Made by a program: the position numbers and the translations under genes. From contig NZ_KB912879.1 in assembly GCF_000383875.1 (NCBI RefSeq), forward strand, positions 186,001 to 250,000: a stretch of 64,000 bases of DNA. Reading direction: 5' to 3'. Shown piece by piece: positions 22,283-31,710 of this stretch. How positions within the stretch are numbered: the stretch's first letter is position 1; the number at the start of each line of letters is the position of its first letter. The notes under the pieces were generated by a model, which did not search any database, had not been told where the DNA came from, and worked only from the letters and a program-made list of their open reading frames with translations. The stretch comes from Caldibacillus debilis DSM 16016 (lineage in GTDB: Bacteria; Bacillota; Bacilli; Bacillales; Caldibacillaceae).

Positions 22283-23818
22283 TCATTCCCATTCGATGGT
22301 CGCGGGAGGTTTGCTCGTGATGTCGTAAACGACCCGGTTCACCCGTTTCACTTCATTGACCAATCGCGTTGAAATTTTCTCCAAGACGTGCCAAGGGATC
22401 TTCGCCCAGTCGGCGGTCATCCCGTCGACGGAGGTCACCGCCCGGATCGCCACCGTGTAGTCGTACGTGCGCTGATCCCCCATCACGCCCACCGTCCGGA
22501 TCTCCGGAAGGACGGTGAAATATTGCCAGATTTCCCGGTCCAGCCCCGCTTTTTTTATCTCTTCCCGCAGGATGGCGTCCGTCTCCCGGACCAATTCCAG
22601 CTTTTCCTCCGTCACTTCCCCGAGGACGCGGATCGCCAGGCCGGGCCCCGGGAAGGGCTGCCGCCAGACGATTTCGTCGGGAAGCCCCAGTTTTTTCCCC
22701 AATAGGCGCACTTCGTCCTTAAACAACGATTTCAGCGGCTCCAGCAGGGAAAAATTCAGGTTTTTCGGCAATCCGCCGACGTTGTGGTGGGATTTGATCG
22801 ACGCGGAGGTTTCCGTGCCGCTCTCAATCCAATCGGAATATAAAGTTCCTTGGGCCAAAAAAGGAATGTCGCCCATGCGGCCCACTTCATCCTCGAACAC
22901 CCGGATAAATTCCTCGCCGATGATTTTTCGCTTCCGCTCCGGATCGGTGACGCCTTTTAACCGCCGCAAAAACCTTTCTTTGGCGTCGACCATGCGGACA
23001 TCTACGGAAAACCGGTCCCGGAACGTCCGCATCACTTGTTCCGCCTCTCCCTTTCTCAACAGGCCGTGGTCGACAAACAAACAGACGAGCTGATCGCCGA
23101 CCGCTTTGTGGACAAGGGCGGCCGTCACCGACGAATCGACGCCTCCGCTCAAGGCGCAAAGCACCCTTTTGTCCCCGACGGTCTCCCGGATCCTTTCGGC
23201 TTCTTCGTCAATGAAGCGGTCCATCGTCCAGTTTTTCCCGCAGCCGCAAATATGGCGGGCAAAATTTTCCAAGATTTGCAGGCCATATTCGCTGTGGCTC
23301 ACTTCCGGATGGAATTGGACGGCGAAAATCCGCCTTTTTTCGTCGCTGATCGCCGCCGTGATCCCGTTTTCGCTCACCGCATCCGCGGAAAATCCTTCGG
23401 GAAGGCGGCTGATCACATCCCCGTGGCTCATCCATACGATTTGCTTCTCCGGCGTATGTTCAAAAAGGGCCGTTTTCCTTTGGCAAAAAATCTCCGTTTT
23501 TCCGTACTCCCGGGAAGGCAACGGACGGACCTCCCCGCCGAACCGATGGGCGATCAGCTGCATGCCGTAACAAATGCCCAAAATGGGGATCCCCAAGTCA
23601 AAGATTTTTTCGTCGCACCGGTATGCCCCCTCATCGTATACGCTCTTCGGACCCCCGGAAAAGACGATTCCTTTCACCTTCCGTTTCTTGATTTCCTCCG
23701 CGGATAAATGATGGGGATGAAGTTCGCTGTACACGCCGATTTCCCTGATCCGCCTCGTAATGAGCTGATTGTATTGGCTTCCGAAATCCAGGACGATGAT
23801 CATATCTTGTTCCGGCAA
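22283..23818 (-). CDS. guaA: GMP synthase (glutamine-hydrolysing)
   Basis: A 511-residue two-domain enzyme that converts XMP to GMP using ATP and glutamine. The N-terminal class I amidotransferase has the nucleophile Cys83 in GICYGMQL and a His/Glu pair in [11 protein letters not shown]. The ATP pyrophosphatase domain has the P-loop [12 protein letters not shown], and the C-terminal dimerisation domain ends [13 protein letters not shown] start at 23818 is chosen because AGGGAGTGG precedes it and it restores the usual N terminus; the upstream frame would overlap the leader. It is preceded by its own guanine-type riboswitch. Confidence 0.96.
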   Translation of the reverse strand: MPEQDMIIVLDFGSQYNQLITRRIREIGVYSELHPHHLSAEEIKKRKVKGIVFSGGPKSVYDEGAYRCDEKIFDLGIPILGICYGMQLIAHRFGGEVRPLPSREYGKTEIFCQRKTALFEHTPEKQIVWMSHGDVISRLPEGFSADAVSENGITAAISDEKRRIFAVQFHPEVSHSEYGLQILENFARHICGCGKNWTMDRFIDEEAERIRETVGDKRVLCALSGGVDSSVTAALVHKAVGDQLVCLFVDHGLLRKGEAEQVMRTFRDRFSVDVRMVDAKERFLRRLKGVTDPERKRKIIGEEFIRVFEDEVGRMGDIPFLAQGTLYSDWIESGTETSASIKSHHNVGGLPKNLNFSLLEPLKSLFKDEVRLLGKKLGLPDEIVWRQPFPGPGLAIRVLGEVTEEKLELVRETDAILREEIKKAGLDREIWQYFTVLPEIRTVGVMGDQRTYDYTVAIRAVTSVDGMTADWAKIPWHVLEKISTRLVNEVKRVNRVVYDITSKPPATIEWE

Positions 23819-23880
23819 AAAAATCCACTCCCTGTTTCGTCTTGTTATCGGCCGGATCATGCGGAATGATCCTGAGAAAA

Positions 23881-23919
23881 TAAAAAACTAGAATCCCGCG
23901 AAAAAGGCAGAATTCTAGT
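23881..23919 (-). terminator. Riboswitch expression-platform terminator of guaA
   Basis: Stem ACTAGAAT/ATTCTAGT (arms 23912-23919 and 23887-23894), followed on the minus strand by a long T-rich tract. It lies between the aptamer and the guaA start. Confidence 0.85.
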
Positions 23920-23950
23920 ATGTTTCCAAAAAAAGACATACAGGATCTGC

Positions 23951-24018
23951 CTTCATAGTCAAATCATTTCCGGTGATTTGGTAGAGACTCCCGAACCGAT
24001 TATCGGGATTATATGAAG
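23951..24018 (-). promoter_or_regulatory. Purine riboswitch aptamer (guanine class), guaA leader
   Basis: P1 pairs CTTCATA (from 24018) with TATGAAG (ending 23951). Core segments TATAATC, AGTCTCTACC and CCGGAAA are present. The J3/1 segment reads GACTA, with C at the specificity position, predicting guanine. Excess guanine would terminate guaA transcription. Confidence 0.95.
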
Positions 24019-24157
24019 GTGATTGGACAGCCTATTCAGTTTTTCTGCGGCGGATCGATGACCGCCGCCTTTGGCGGTTCTTACAAGATTGGAGCACCCA
24101 TTCCGTTTTTCCGGGTTCCGGAAAAATCCGTTCCCGGTGATAAAATGCTTTGCATTT

Positions 24158-24186
24158 AGTCTATCAACATCGGGAAACAGCGTCAA
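24158..24186 (-). promoter_or_regulatory. Sigma-A promoter of guaA
   Basis: TTGACG (complement at 24181-24186), exact 17-base spacer, TAGACT (complement at 24158-24163). It lies upstream of the guaA riboswitch. Confidence 0.7.
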
Positions 24187-24276
24187 GCTAAATTTTTGCA
24201 GCCGAAACGCATATGTTGAGTCACCGAAACTATAAGACCGGAGGCGCTCCAATCCAAATTTTCGCAGCGGAAACCC

Positions 24277-25770
24277 TCACGCCTCCCGGGACGTGCGGCT
24301 GTACCAGCGATAAATTTTTTGCAAATCCCCGCCGTCCAGGTTGTTTCCGCGGCCCGCGGCAATGCCGATCCCCGATTTGATGTTCGCCTGGATGTTCCCC
24401 AAATTCTGCCGCTTTTGGAAAAGGTTTACGGATATCTCCAGGGATTGGATGCGATGCCGGAACAGGTACGCGGTCCGGGCGGTGACGAACCAGCTTCTCA
24501 AGGCGAGCTGGTCTCCGGTAATATTCCATCCCGAATGTCTGTAAGCCAGGTGGCCGAGCCACGCGGAAAGGGGAACGAGCACCAGGAGGACCCATCCCCA
24601 AGGCCGGAAAAACCAGACGGCCAGGCAAACCGGAAGGACGGAGACAAGGACCGGTTTGATGATGAACCGCCATCTCGCCCGTTTCGGCGCCGGCCGGAAC
24701 CCGATTTCAACCGTATACTCGGGAAGGCAGGCCCGGATGAAGCGGCCGATTTGATTTTTCCGGATGAGCGGGAAGATGACGATCTCTCCGCTGACCTCGT
24801 ACTTGTCTTCCCCGCTCGTTCCGGCGCTGACGAGAACGACGGTGGCATAGCCGAACAGTTTGCGGATAATATTTTCTTTCACCATGATTCCCTGCACCCG
24901 GTGGGCGGGAACGGATAACTGCCTTTTTTCCAGAAGCCCCCTGGAAATGAAAAGCTCCTCTTTCCCCCGTTTCACCGTAAAATGGGCGTATTTGAGCATC
25001 GTCTGCGCGATGGCCGCCAGGTAGGCGGCAAGAAAAACGAGGATGACGAAGGTCGCAACAAGGAGGATGTCCTGATGGATGAAAAACAGCGCTTCACGGT
25101 AGATCCATTGAAAGGAAATGAAATCATCCAATTCCTGGGCGAAGGCCAAGAGGGCGGCGATCACCCCCCACACTCCGCCGCTGGTAACCGCAAGCAGAAA
25201 AAGTTCCCGCATGTTCATCGTAAAAACGGTTTCCCATTCCTCGTCTTCCGCATGTTCCAAATCAGGCTCCCCGTCTTGGGAAACGGCTTCGCCAAGAGAC
25301 GGATCCTCCGCTGTTCCCTTCTCTTTTTTCCACCGGATCTCCTTCTGCAGTTTGACCGCTTCTTCTTTCGTGATCGCGGTCAACTCCGCATCCGCCTTTC
25401 CGATCTCGTTGGAACCGGCGGTTTCCACCCGCACCTTCGCCAGCCCGAACAGCCTTTGCCACAGGCCTTCGGAAACGATCACGGATTGGATCCGCTCCAA
25501 AGGGATATACCTCTTTTTCCGGATGATGACGCCGTATTCCATCCGAAGTTCCCCGTCTTCCATCCAATAGCGGAACGTCAGCCATTTCAGAAAACCGAAA
25601 ACGGCCGTGAGAAGGACGATGAGGAGGGGGAGGAGCAAAAAATTGGTTTTTATATTCCCTTTGGACCCGTTGAAAATGAGGACGAGGACATAGGGAAAGA
25701 TCAAATCTTTTATCCCTTGCAAGGAAGATATGAAAATGGCGACGGGATGCAATCTCTTTTTTTCAGACAT
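24277..25770 (-). CDS. ydbT: YdbT-like membrane protein with repeated bacterial PH (bPH2) domains
   Basis: A 497-residue membrane protein with three copies of the bPH2 module. Each has a hydrophobic hairpin followed by a strand-rich block: YWMEDGELRMEYGVIIRKKR near residue 70, FISRGLLEKRQLSVPAHRVQ near 280, and SLEISVNLFQKRQNLGNIQA near the end. The long charged linker near 145-185 separates the first and second modules. The family is paired with YdbS in Bacilli, and resistance to membrane-active bacteriocins has been reported for it. It overlaps the ydbS stop by eight bases, so the two are co-translated. Confidence 0.85.
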   Translation of the reverse strand: MSEKKRLHPVAIFISSLQGIKDLIFPYVLVLIFNGSKGNIKTNFLLLPLLIVLLTAVFGFLKWLTFRYWMEDGELRMEYGVIIRKKRYIPLERIQSVIVSEGLWQRLFGLAKVRVETAGSNEIGKADAELTAITKEEAVKLQKEIRWKKEKGTAEDPSLGEAVSQDGEPDLEHAEDEEWETVFTMNMRELFLLAVTSGGVWGVIAALLAFAQELDDFISFQWIYREALFFIHQDILLVATFVILVFLAAYLAAIAQTMLKYAHFTVKRGKEELFISRGLLEKRQLSVPAHRVQGIMVKENIIRKLFGYATVVLVSAGTSGEDKYEVSGEIVIFPLIRKNQIGRFIRACLPEYTVEIGFRPAPKRARWRFIIKPVLVSVLPVCLAVWFFRPWGWVLLVLVPLSAWLGHLAYRHSGWNITGDQLALRSWFVTARTAYLFRHRIQSLEISVNLFQKRQNLGNIQANIKSGIGIAAGRGNNLDGGDLQKIYRWYSRTSREA

Positions 25771-26242
25771 CTTCCCTTACCACCCTCACCAAATAGGAAA
25801 TCGTTTTTCGGAGCTCCTCCGCCTCATCTTCGTCAAGGGCCGGGATTTCATGGGTCGTGGCCGCCGAGGAAATCACGACGGAGGCGAGGCGGTATTTTTT
25901 CATGATCGGCCCCTGGTTCGTGTCCACGTGCTGGACGCGGATGATCGGGATCAGCGTCCTTTTTACGACAAACAGGCCGTGCTGCAGTTCGATTTCCTGT
26001 TCGCGCAATTCGTAGCGCCATCTTTCCCAGCGGATTTTCGGTACGAAAAAGACGGCGATCAAAAGGAAACAAATATCGACAACGACGAGGATCGGTATGA
26101 TCCATTTCGGCAGATCCAAAAGAAAAATGGCGACCGTTGCGGCGATGGAAAGGGCGAAAACAATTAAAGATAAAATGGCGCCGTAAATTTTCCAAACCTT
26201 CAACGCTTTCGGCGAGATCCTTTTTTCCGGACTGGTCAGCAT
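25763..26242 (-). CDS. ydbS: YdbS-like bPH2-domain membrane protein
   Basis: A 159-residue membrane protein with two transmembrane segments (AILSLIVFALSIAATVAIFL and WIIPILVVVDICFLLIAVFF) and one C-terminal bPH2 module (RYELREQEIELQHGLFVVKR, then RVQHVDTNQGPIMKKYRLAS). An AAGGGAGG ribosome site lies six bases before the ATG. It is the first gene of the ydbS-ydbT pair, with overlapping reading frames. It probably forms a membrane complex with YdbT, an inference from pairing and shared fold. Confidence 0.88.
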   Translation of the reverse strand: MLTSPEKRISPKALKVWKIYGAILSLIVFALSIAATVAIFLLDLPKWIIPILVVVDICFLLIAVFFVPKIRWERWRYELREQEIELQHGLFVVKRTLIPIIRVQHVDTNQGPIMKKYRLASVVISSAATTHEIPALDEDEAEELRKTISYLVRVVREDV

Positions 26243-26362
26243 GCGAATCCTCCCTTATATTGCCCGCTTTTTCAAATGACAGCAAACTCCGACAATTTTT
26301 ACGGAAGAAAGACGGAAAAGATTCACCTCCCTCTTCCCGGCGAACAGCCTCATTTCACCGAT

Positions 26363-27049
26363 CTATTTATTCGCAAAAATTTTCTTCGCCACCCGGACCG
26401 AAGCCCAAATCACAAAACCGGCGAGGATCTGGACGGGCCAGCTTACGGTGACGGACGGGCCGAAATCGGGGAAAAAGGCGGTAAAGGCGATCATCAGAGC
26501 GCCGCCGGTCCCCACGATGAAAAAGATTTCCAGGGAAAACTTCTTTTCCGCCTTTGCATTTTGCAAATAGACGGATTTTTTGATGAACCGGAACACGACC
26601 GCAGCCAAGGCGAGAGACATCGACAGGTTCACGAGGAAAACCACGAGTTCTTTTATCAGGAAAATTTCCGGGTCCACTTCCCGAAATTGGGAAACGATGA
26701 ACAGGATCAGCCCGGAAATCATCAAAACGATCCCGAGGAGATCGGCGGCGACGACGGCTATGAAGGAAAGCCATCCGGTGAGCTTTTCCTTCGGCAAAAG
26801 CCCGAGAATTTCGTCCGCGTATTCCTTCGGATTCTTCCCGAATATCTCTTCCGCCGTCTTTCCCTCCCTTTGCCCTTCCAGCAAGTGCTCCAATATCTCC
26901 AGCAGGATTTCCTCGGTGGCTCGCTCGGAAACCGACATGTTGCTCCGGATGTAGATCAGCAAATCGGAATAATATTTTTCATTTTCCTCGGTCAAAAGCT
27001 TCCTTTTGCGATTGTTGATTTCAATTAACGTTTTCGCGCTAACCATCAT
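26363..27049 (-). CDS. DUF1129-like membrane protein
   Basis: About 228 residues. The N-terminal 75-residue soluble helical part (ENEKYYSDLLIYIRSNMSVS, EILEHLLEGQREGKTAEEIF, NPKEYADEILGLLPK) resembles the helical cap of DUF1129/DUF1700 proteins. Four hydrophobic segments follow. The start at 27049 has GGAGG five bases upstream; an adjacent ATG three bases later is equally possible. It lies 212 bases past a PadR regulator on the same strand, and such membrane proteins are frequently PadR-linked. The function is unknown; I infer an envelope-stress or resistance role only from that pairing. Confidence 0.75.
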   Translation of the reverse strand: MMVSAKTLIEINNRKRKLLTEENEKYYSDLLIYIRSNMSVSERATEEILLEILEHLLEGQREGKTAEEIFGKNPKEYADEILGLLPKEKLTGWLSFIAVVAADLLGIVLMISGLILFIVSQFREVDPEIFLIKELVVFLVNLSMSLALAAVVFRFIKKSVYLQNAKAEKKFSLEIFFIVGTGGALMIAFTAFFPDFGPSVTVSWPVQILAGFVIWASVRVAKKIFANK

Positions 27050-27261
27050 TGTCCCCTCCGTCAAACTGAAACACGGACATGTGACACTTTTTGCGGCCGT
27101 TTTTTCCGGATGATGTTCTCCGTTTCGCGAGAGAGCGGCCCGGGTTAAACGCCGGAACCCGATTTTCCCGGATCATGTTTTCCCTTCACCCGGCGCCGGG
27201 CCGGCCCGGCCGTGCGGGGCCTCGGCTTTCCCCCATTTTCCGCGCCTTCCCCTTTCCGGCG

Positions 27262-27591
27262 TCACGGCTTGAATGCGCGGAACAGCCGGTCGACCGGCCG
27301 GGAAATCTTGTTCCATTCCTCCATAATTTCAACGAGGGCCTTTCGGCCTTCCTCCGTCAAATAATAATATTTCCGGTTCGGTCCGTACATGGAGGGATGC
27401 ATCTCCCCGCGGATCATCCCGTTTTTTTGCAGCCGGAGAAGGATCGGGTAGACCGTGCCTTCGCTGACGTCTTCCAATCCCGCTTCCCGCAGCTTTTTGG
27501 ACAATTCATAGCCGTAGACCGGTTGTTTGCCGATGATGGCCAGGACACATCCATCCAATACCCCTTTTAACAACTGGCTGCGGATCGACAT
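27262..27591 (-). CDS. PadR family transcriptional regulator
   Basis: A 109-residue winged-helix protein. The HTH runs from SQLLKGVLDGCVLAIIGKQP through YGYELSKKLREAG and SEGTVYPILLRLQKNGMI. The wing is MYGPNRKYYYLTEEGRKAL, and a C-terminal helix provides the dimer interface. The start at 27591 has GGAGG eight bases upstream and gives normal family length. PadR regulators usually control a neighbouring membrane protein or transporter, and the DUF1129-like gene downstream is the likely target. Confidence 0.9.
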   Translation of the reverse strand: MSIRSQLLKGVLDGCVLAIIGKQPVYGYELSKKLREAGLEDVSEGTVYPILLRLQKNGMIRGEMHPSMYGPNRKYYYLTEEGRKALVEIMEEWNKISRPVDRLFRAFKP

Positions 27592-27821
27592 GTCACATCC
27601 CTCCGTTGTTTCCGTCGGCTTTTTTGCGAAGCAAGGCAGGTGCAGCCCAAGGCCTTCCATTTCCGGAACCGACTATTTGGCAATGCAAGATAGATGGGTA
27701 AAATAAAAGGTCCCGTTAAAGAACAACGTCGCTCATCTGATAAATCGAATGGAACGCTTAAAAAACGTGGGGCCCTTGCCGAATGGCCGGCAATGAAACG
27801 AAAGAACCGAAAAGGGCAAGA

Positions 27822-28070
27822 CTATTTCTGCCAAATCTTTTGAAATAACTTGGCATAGGTTAGGGCAAGTACGGATTGCAAGATGATGAAGAAAGATAAA
27901 ATAACCGTTTGCCCGTTATGGTTTATCGCGCCTGCGACTGCCATAATCATGCCGAACAGGATAAATAGAACACTCAGGAAAGGCATTGCCTTAATCAATA
28001 GTTCAAGTGTTTTGTTCACCGCATCGATTCCCCTTTGCATTTTCCTTTGTCGGCGGGTTCTTAAAGACAT
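27822..28070 (-). CDS. Small two-TM membrane protein
   Basis: Up to 82 residues, with two transmembrane segments (AMPFLSVLFILFGMIMAVAG and QTVILSFFIILQSVLALTYA) and a basic N terminus. An internal GTG at 28019 has AAGGGG upstream and would give a 65-residue protein; the ATG at 28070 lacks a clear ribosome site. I do not recognise a family. It stands alone between padR and the transglutaminase operon terminator. The composition is AT-richer than its neighbours. Confidence 0.6.
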   Translation of the reverse strand: MSLRTRRQRKMQRGIDAVNKTLELLIKAMPFLSVLFILFGMIMAVAGAINHNGQTVILSFFIILQSVLALTYAKLFQKIWQK

Positions 28071-28153
28071 TAAACGGAACCAAGCCGCATTCCGCTCTCG
28101 TCACTTTTATGTTCCGCCGAGGAACATTTGTTTGCTTTAACCAATCACATGGA

Positions 28154-28198
28154 CAAAAAAAGAATGCAAGTATCTTGCATAACAAAATACCTGCATTC
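28154..28198 (-). terminator. Terminator of the moxR-DUF58-transglutaminase operon
   Basis: Competing stems: ATGCAAG/CTTGCAT, and a longer GAATGCAAGTAT/ATACCTGCATTC pair with one mismatch (28162-28198). Seven or more T residues follow on the minus strand, about 60 bases past the yebA stop. Confidence 0.8.
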
Positions 28199-28255
28199 AT
28201 TATAAGGCAATCCCTTCCATTTGTAAAGGAATTTGTTGGAAAAAGGGGATGAAAC

Positions 28256-30493
28256 CTACCGCAAGATCTTCAACAGCCGTCTCCAGCTCAATTGCCATTC
28301 CGCCGATGCATCAAACGAAGCCGGCGGATAATAGACGACCCTTTCGTACAACCGGGTCAGCCGTTCCATATCGCCGGTGGAGAAATACCGGTCGATCCGT
28401 TCCGCATATTGGCGCAGCGATTCCCCTTCGTCCTTTTTCATCCCGCTTCGCTCCAATTGTTTCAAAAGGGCGAGATAGGCGCCGGCGAAATTTTTCGCGT
28501 CCGTTTTCCTTCCGTATCGGGCAACATACCAAAAAGGCAGCCATTTCCGGCGGAACTTATAGGTAAGAAAGGCGGCCAGGAGGAGGGCGATTCCGGAAGC
28601 GATGAGAGAAAACAGATGTTCCTTCATCCATTCGGAAAGATCGGTTCCCTTCCTCCCGCCATTTTCCGCGGCGGAATTGTCCGGCCCCTGTTCCGGAACA
28701 TTGTTCCTTTCATTCGGCCGGTTTTGTTGAGGAGTCTGTTCCTCCTCCGGCTCCGGCGTATCCGAACCGGCATTTTCCTGGCTGTAGACGAAATTTGCCG
28801 GGTTGGTGAACCCTTTCGTCGGTTCGAAGGGAACCCAGCCCACCTCCGGAAAATAGACTTCCGGCCAAGAATGGGCGTGAGAATTTTTCAACTCGTAAAC
28901 CCCGATCCCGCCTTCTTCCGTATCGACCAGTTCCCCGGACGAATACCCTTTAACCCATCGCGCCGGAATGCCGACGGAACGGAGCAGCACGACCATGGCC
29001 GTCGAAAAGTTGTCGCAATACCCGGTTTTGCTTTCAAACAAAAATTGGTCCACATAATCTTCGTCCACATCCGGAAAAGGGACATCGGCGGTGTCATAGG
29101 TGAATTCCGGACCCTTTAAATATTGTTCGATCGCCTTCGCCTTGTCATACCAGTTATCATAAGGGGCGGTGATCTCCGCCGCCAAATCCGTCACCCGCCG
29201 GGGAAGGTTTCCGGGAAGCTGGGTATATCGAAACAAAAATTCGAACCCTTCCCGGGAACTGCGGAAAGAATTCACACCGGATTCATCGTTAACGGCCCTC
29301 AGTTTATCGATCTCATAGACCGGTTCCCGGTACCCGACGGTATAGTCATCCTCGAATCCCGCGACGACTTTTTCCGTGGTTTGATTGAAGGCAAAGACGC
29401 CCCCGGAAAAATCGAAGTATTCAAATCCCCGCGGATAAATGATGTGGGGGTAATAGGTGGGGAAGGCTTTAATTTTCGCCCTGTGGATTTCATATCTCCG
29501 CTGAAGCACACTTGTATAGATCGGAAGGGATTTTTGGCTTACCAACTCGGCGGAAGCGATATCCCGCACCGTGGGAGAACCGGAAAAATAAACGATCTGG
29601 TCTGCTTTGCCGGTTGCCCATCCCTTTCCGGTATAATAATCCTTCGTTTCCACGACCCAGTAATTCCGCATAGGCGTTTTCACCCGGAAAACCAGGCCCT
29701 CATCCTGGGCAAAAGGCCCGCCCAAAAAGAGGTCGTCCGGATCATATCCGACCCTTGACATGCCTTTCCCCTTTCCCGGGCCGCCATCTCCGGAAAGGGA
29801 CTGGATATAGGGCACCGGATCCGGCCAGATCGGGTCCGCCTTCGGCATGATATAGGCGAAAGCCGTGCTGAAAAAGACGAGAACCGCCAAAGAAAACGCC
29901 CATTTCGCCTTCAGCCCCGTTTTCAGGCGGACCCCTTCCCTTTCCGCGCAGCGGTCCAAAAACAGCATCCCCATGCTGAAGAGGCCGAAAACGACGGTGC
30001 GGATCATCGGCCATTTGCCGTCATAGGGCATGAAGGTGTCGAAGACGGCAATGTAAAGGATGGTCATCAACAGAAAGAAGAGAATCTTTTTCCGGACGAC
30101 AAACCAATAATGGAGCAAGTAAACCATCAGCCAGATTAACAGAAAAAACTCCAGCGTCCGGAAACTGTCGCTTTGCCCGGTCCATTCCCGGCGGAACAGG
30201 ATTTTCACGTTCGCCGCGACATCCTGGACGAACCACCCGACCCATTGGAAAGTGAAAAAAGGTTCATGAACAAAGGTCCGGTTCAGCACATAAAAAATGT
30301 AAACCGAGCCGGCGGCCAGCTGGACAAGAAAGGGAACGCGAAAGAGGAAAAACAGAAAGCAGAGGCCGGTGAACACGAGGAAAACCGGCATATTGTGAAT
30401 GCCGCCGATCGTTTCCAAGGGGCGCATCCATTCCCAAAGCAGCAAAAAACCGGCCGCACAAAAAAGAATCGTGTTTGCCCGCAGCGTTCTCAT
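28256..30493 (-). CDS. yebA: Transglutaminase-like membrane protein (TgpA/YebA family)
   Basis: A 745-residue membrane protein. About six transmembrane segments fill the first 220 residues. A long extracytoplasmic region contains a transglutaminase core with catalytic Cys in SKTGYCDNFSTAMVVLLRSV, His in NSHAHSWPEVYFPEVGW, and the downstream FEPTKGF. A Pro/Glu/Asn-rich linker, a single TM segment and a cytoplasmic DUF4129-like tail follow. In other bacteria TgpA-type proteins are essential periplasmic transglutaminases; the role in Bacilli is unsettled. Its start overlaps the DUF58 stop by four bases. It is the last gene of the moxR-DUF58-yebA operon, upstream of guaA in B. subtilis. Confidence 0.9.
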   Translation of the reverse strand: MRTLRANTILFCAAGFLLLWEWMRPLETIGGIHNMPVFLVFTGLCFLFFLFRVPFLVQLAAGSVYIFYVLNRTFVHEPFFTFQWVGWFVQDVAANVKILFRREWTGQSDSFRTLEFFLLIWLMVYLLHYWFVVRKKILFFLLMTILYIAVFDTFMPYDGKWPMIRTVVFGLFSMGMLFLDRCAEREGVRLKTGLKAKWAFSLAVLVFFSTAFAYIMPKADPIWPDPVPYIQSLSGDGGPGKGKGMSRVGYDPDDLFLGGPFAQDEGLVFRVKTPMRNYWVVETKDYYTGKGWATGKADQIVYFSGSPTVRDIASAELVSQKSLPIYTSVLQRRYEIHRAKIKAFPTYYPHIIYPRGFEYFDFSGGVFAFNQTTEKVVAGFEDDYTVGYREPVYEIDKLRAVNDESGVNSFRSSREGFEFLFRYTQLPGNLPRRVTDLAAEITAPYDNWYDKAKAIEQYLKGPEFTYDTADVPFPDVDEDYVDQFLFESKTGYCDNFSTAMVVLLRSVGIPARWVKGYSSGELVDTEEGGIGVYELKNSHAHSWPEVYFPEVGWVPFEPTKGFTNPANFVYSQENAGSDTPEPEEEQTPQQNRPNERNNVPEQGPDNSAAENGGRKGTDLSEWMKEHLFSLIASGIALLLAAFLTYKFRRKWLPFWYVARYGRKTDAKNFAGAYLALLKQLERSGMKKDEGESLRQYAERIDRYFSTGDMERLTRLYERVVYYPPASFDASAEWQLSWRRLLKILR

Positions 30494-31710
30494 CTGTCCA
30501 TCCCCCCGCCAAAGGCATTGGCAAAATTCTCCTCCCGCAGGATTTTTACGAATATTCCCCGGTTTTTCGCCAGATTCATCATTTTCGTATCCCCGGGAGA
30601 AATTTGTTCATCGTTCCCTTTTACGCAGACCAACAGTTTCGCCCCCCGCGGCGAAACATTTTTGCCTATGGCCTCGATGTCCTCTTCCCGCAAGGCCGTC
30701 GTGACGAAGATTTTATTGATGTTCTGCAAAAAAATCACCGGATCGTTTTCAATCTGCTTGTGCCATGGGATGGCCGATTCGTCCTCCACCTTTGCCAAAA
30801 AGTAAAACATCGCCTGTTTATGAAAGACTCCCCCTTGGACGGGGAAATAGTGCCGCTCCTTTTCGCAGGCATACAAACCGGCTTGGCCGCCCTTTTTGAT
30901 CACCGCCTGGATGAGGGAGGCGGTAAATTTCACCGCCAAATCAAAGGTGCCGCTCGGCGAACAATCAAGAACGATCATGATATCGTTCGTTTGCCTTTGT
31001 TCAAACTCTTTCGTCATCAATTCGTTCCTCCGGGCGGTGGCCTTCCAATGGATCCATGAAAACCGGTCGCCGGGCTGGTAATCCCTTAATTGGACGGCCA
31101 TGGTGGAATCCCTTTTCACCTGGTCTCGCACCGTCGCCATCCCCTGGTCGAAATAATTTTCAAAGGGCCGGTAAACCATGTCCACAACGGCGGGATAAAC
31201 GAGAAAAGAATCTTCGCAGGGAATCCGCCTGCTTTTTTCGACGAATCCGAACCAGTCGGCCACATATATCCGGACGGCGGGAAACACGTATTCCCCCCGG
31301 GTGATATTCGGGATGGCGTACTGAACGGCCAGCTCTTTTTTAAAGAAGGCAAACAGCAAAGTCTTGTAAGGAGTTCTCCCCCTTTTGGCCAGTTTCTCCG
31401 GCATTTCGTCCAAAAGGGTGAGAAAGAAAAGGGGCGAACGGAAGGGCAAACGGACGGTCATTTTCATCCGGACCGTTTCCCCTTCGGAAACATCCGTCTT
31501 TGCAATCTCCCGCATCACTTGAATTTTTTGAACCGGATAAAACAGGATGAAGAGGGCGTACAGGGCAAAGGGCAGGATGCTGAAAAAGAGAAACCAGGAG
31601 ACAAAGCCGCCTTGAAACATTCCATAGGAAAAGGCCGCAAAGAACAAGAGCAGGAAACCGATGATTTTCGCGCCGGCGATGACATGGCGATTTACCGCTT
31701 TCATTTTCAT
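30490..31710 (-). CDS. yeaD: DUF58 protein (YeaD family)
   Basis: A 406-residue protein with two N-terminal transmembrane segments (IIGFLLLFFAAFSYGMFQGG and WFLFFSILPFALYALFILFY). A beta-rich region and the DUF58 signature RDYQPGDRFSWIHWKATAR near the middle follow. The C terminus is a degraded von Willebrand A-like fold (NDIMIVLDCSPSGTFDLAVK). DUF58 proteins partner MoxR AAA+ ATPases. Its ATG overlaps the moxR stop by one base (TAATG) and its stop overlaps yebA, so all three are translationally linked. Confidence 0.9.
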   Translation of the reverse strand: MKMKAVNRHVIAGAKIIGFLLLFFAAFSYGMFQGGFVSWFLFFSILPFALYALFILFYPVQKIQVMREIAKTDVSEGETVRMKMTVRLPFRSPLFFLTLLDEMPEKLAKRGRTPYKTLLFAFFKKELAVQYAIPNITRGEYVFPAVRIYVADWFGFVEKSRRIPCEDSFLVYPAVVDMVYRPFENYFDQGMATVRDQVKRDSTMAVQLRDYQPGDRFSWIHWKATARRNELMTKEFEQRQTNDIMIVLDCSPSGTFDLAVKFTASLIQAVIKKGGQAGLYACEKERHYFPVQGGVFHKQAMFYFLAKVEDESAIPWHKQIENDPVIFLQNINKIFVTTALREEDIEAIGKNVSPRGAKLLVCVKGNDEQISPGDTKMMNLAKNRGIFVKILREENFANAFGGGMDR

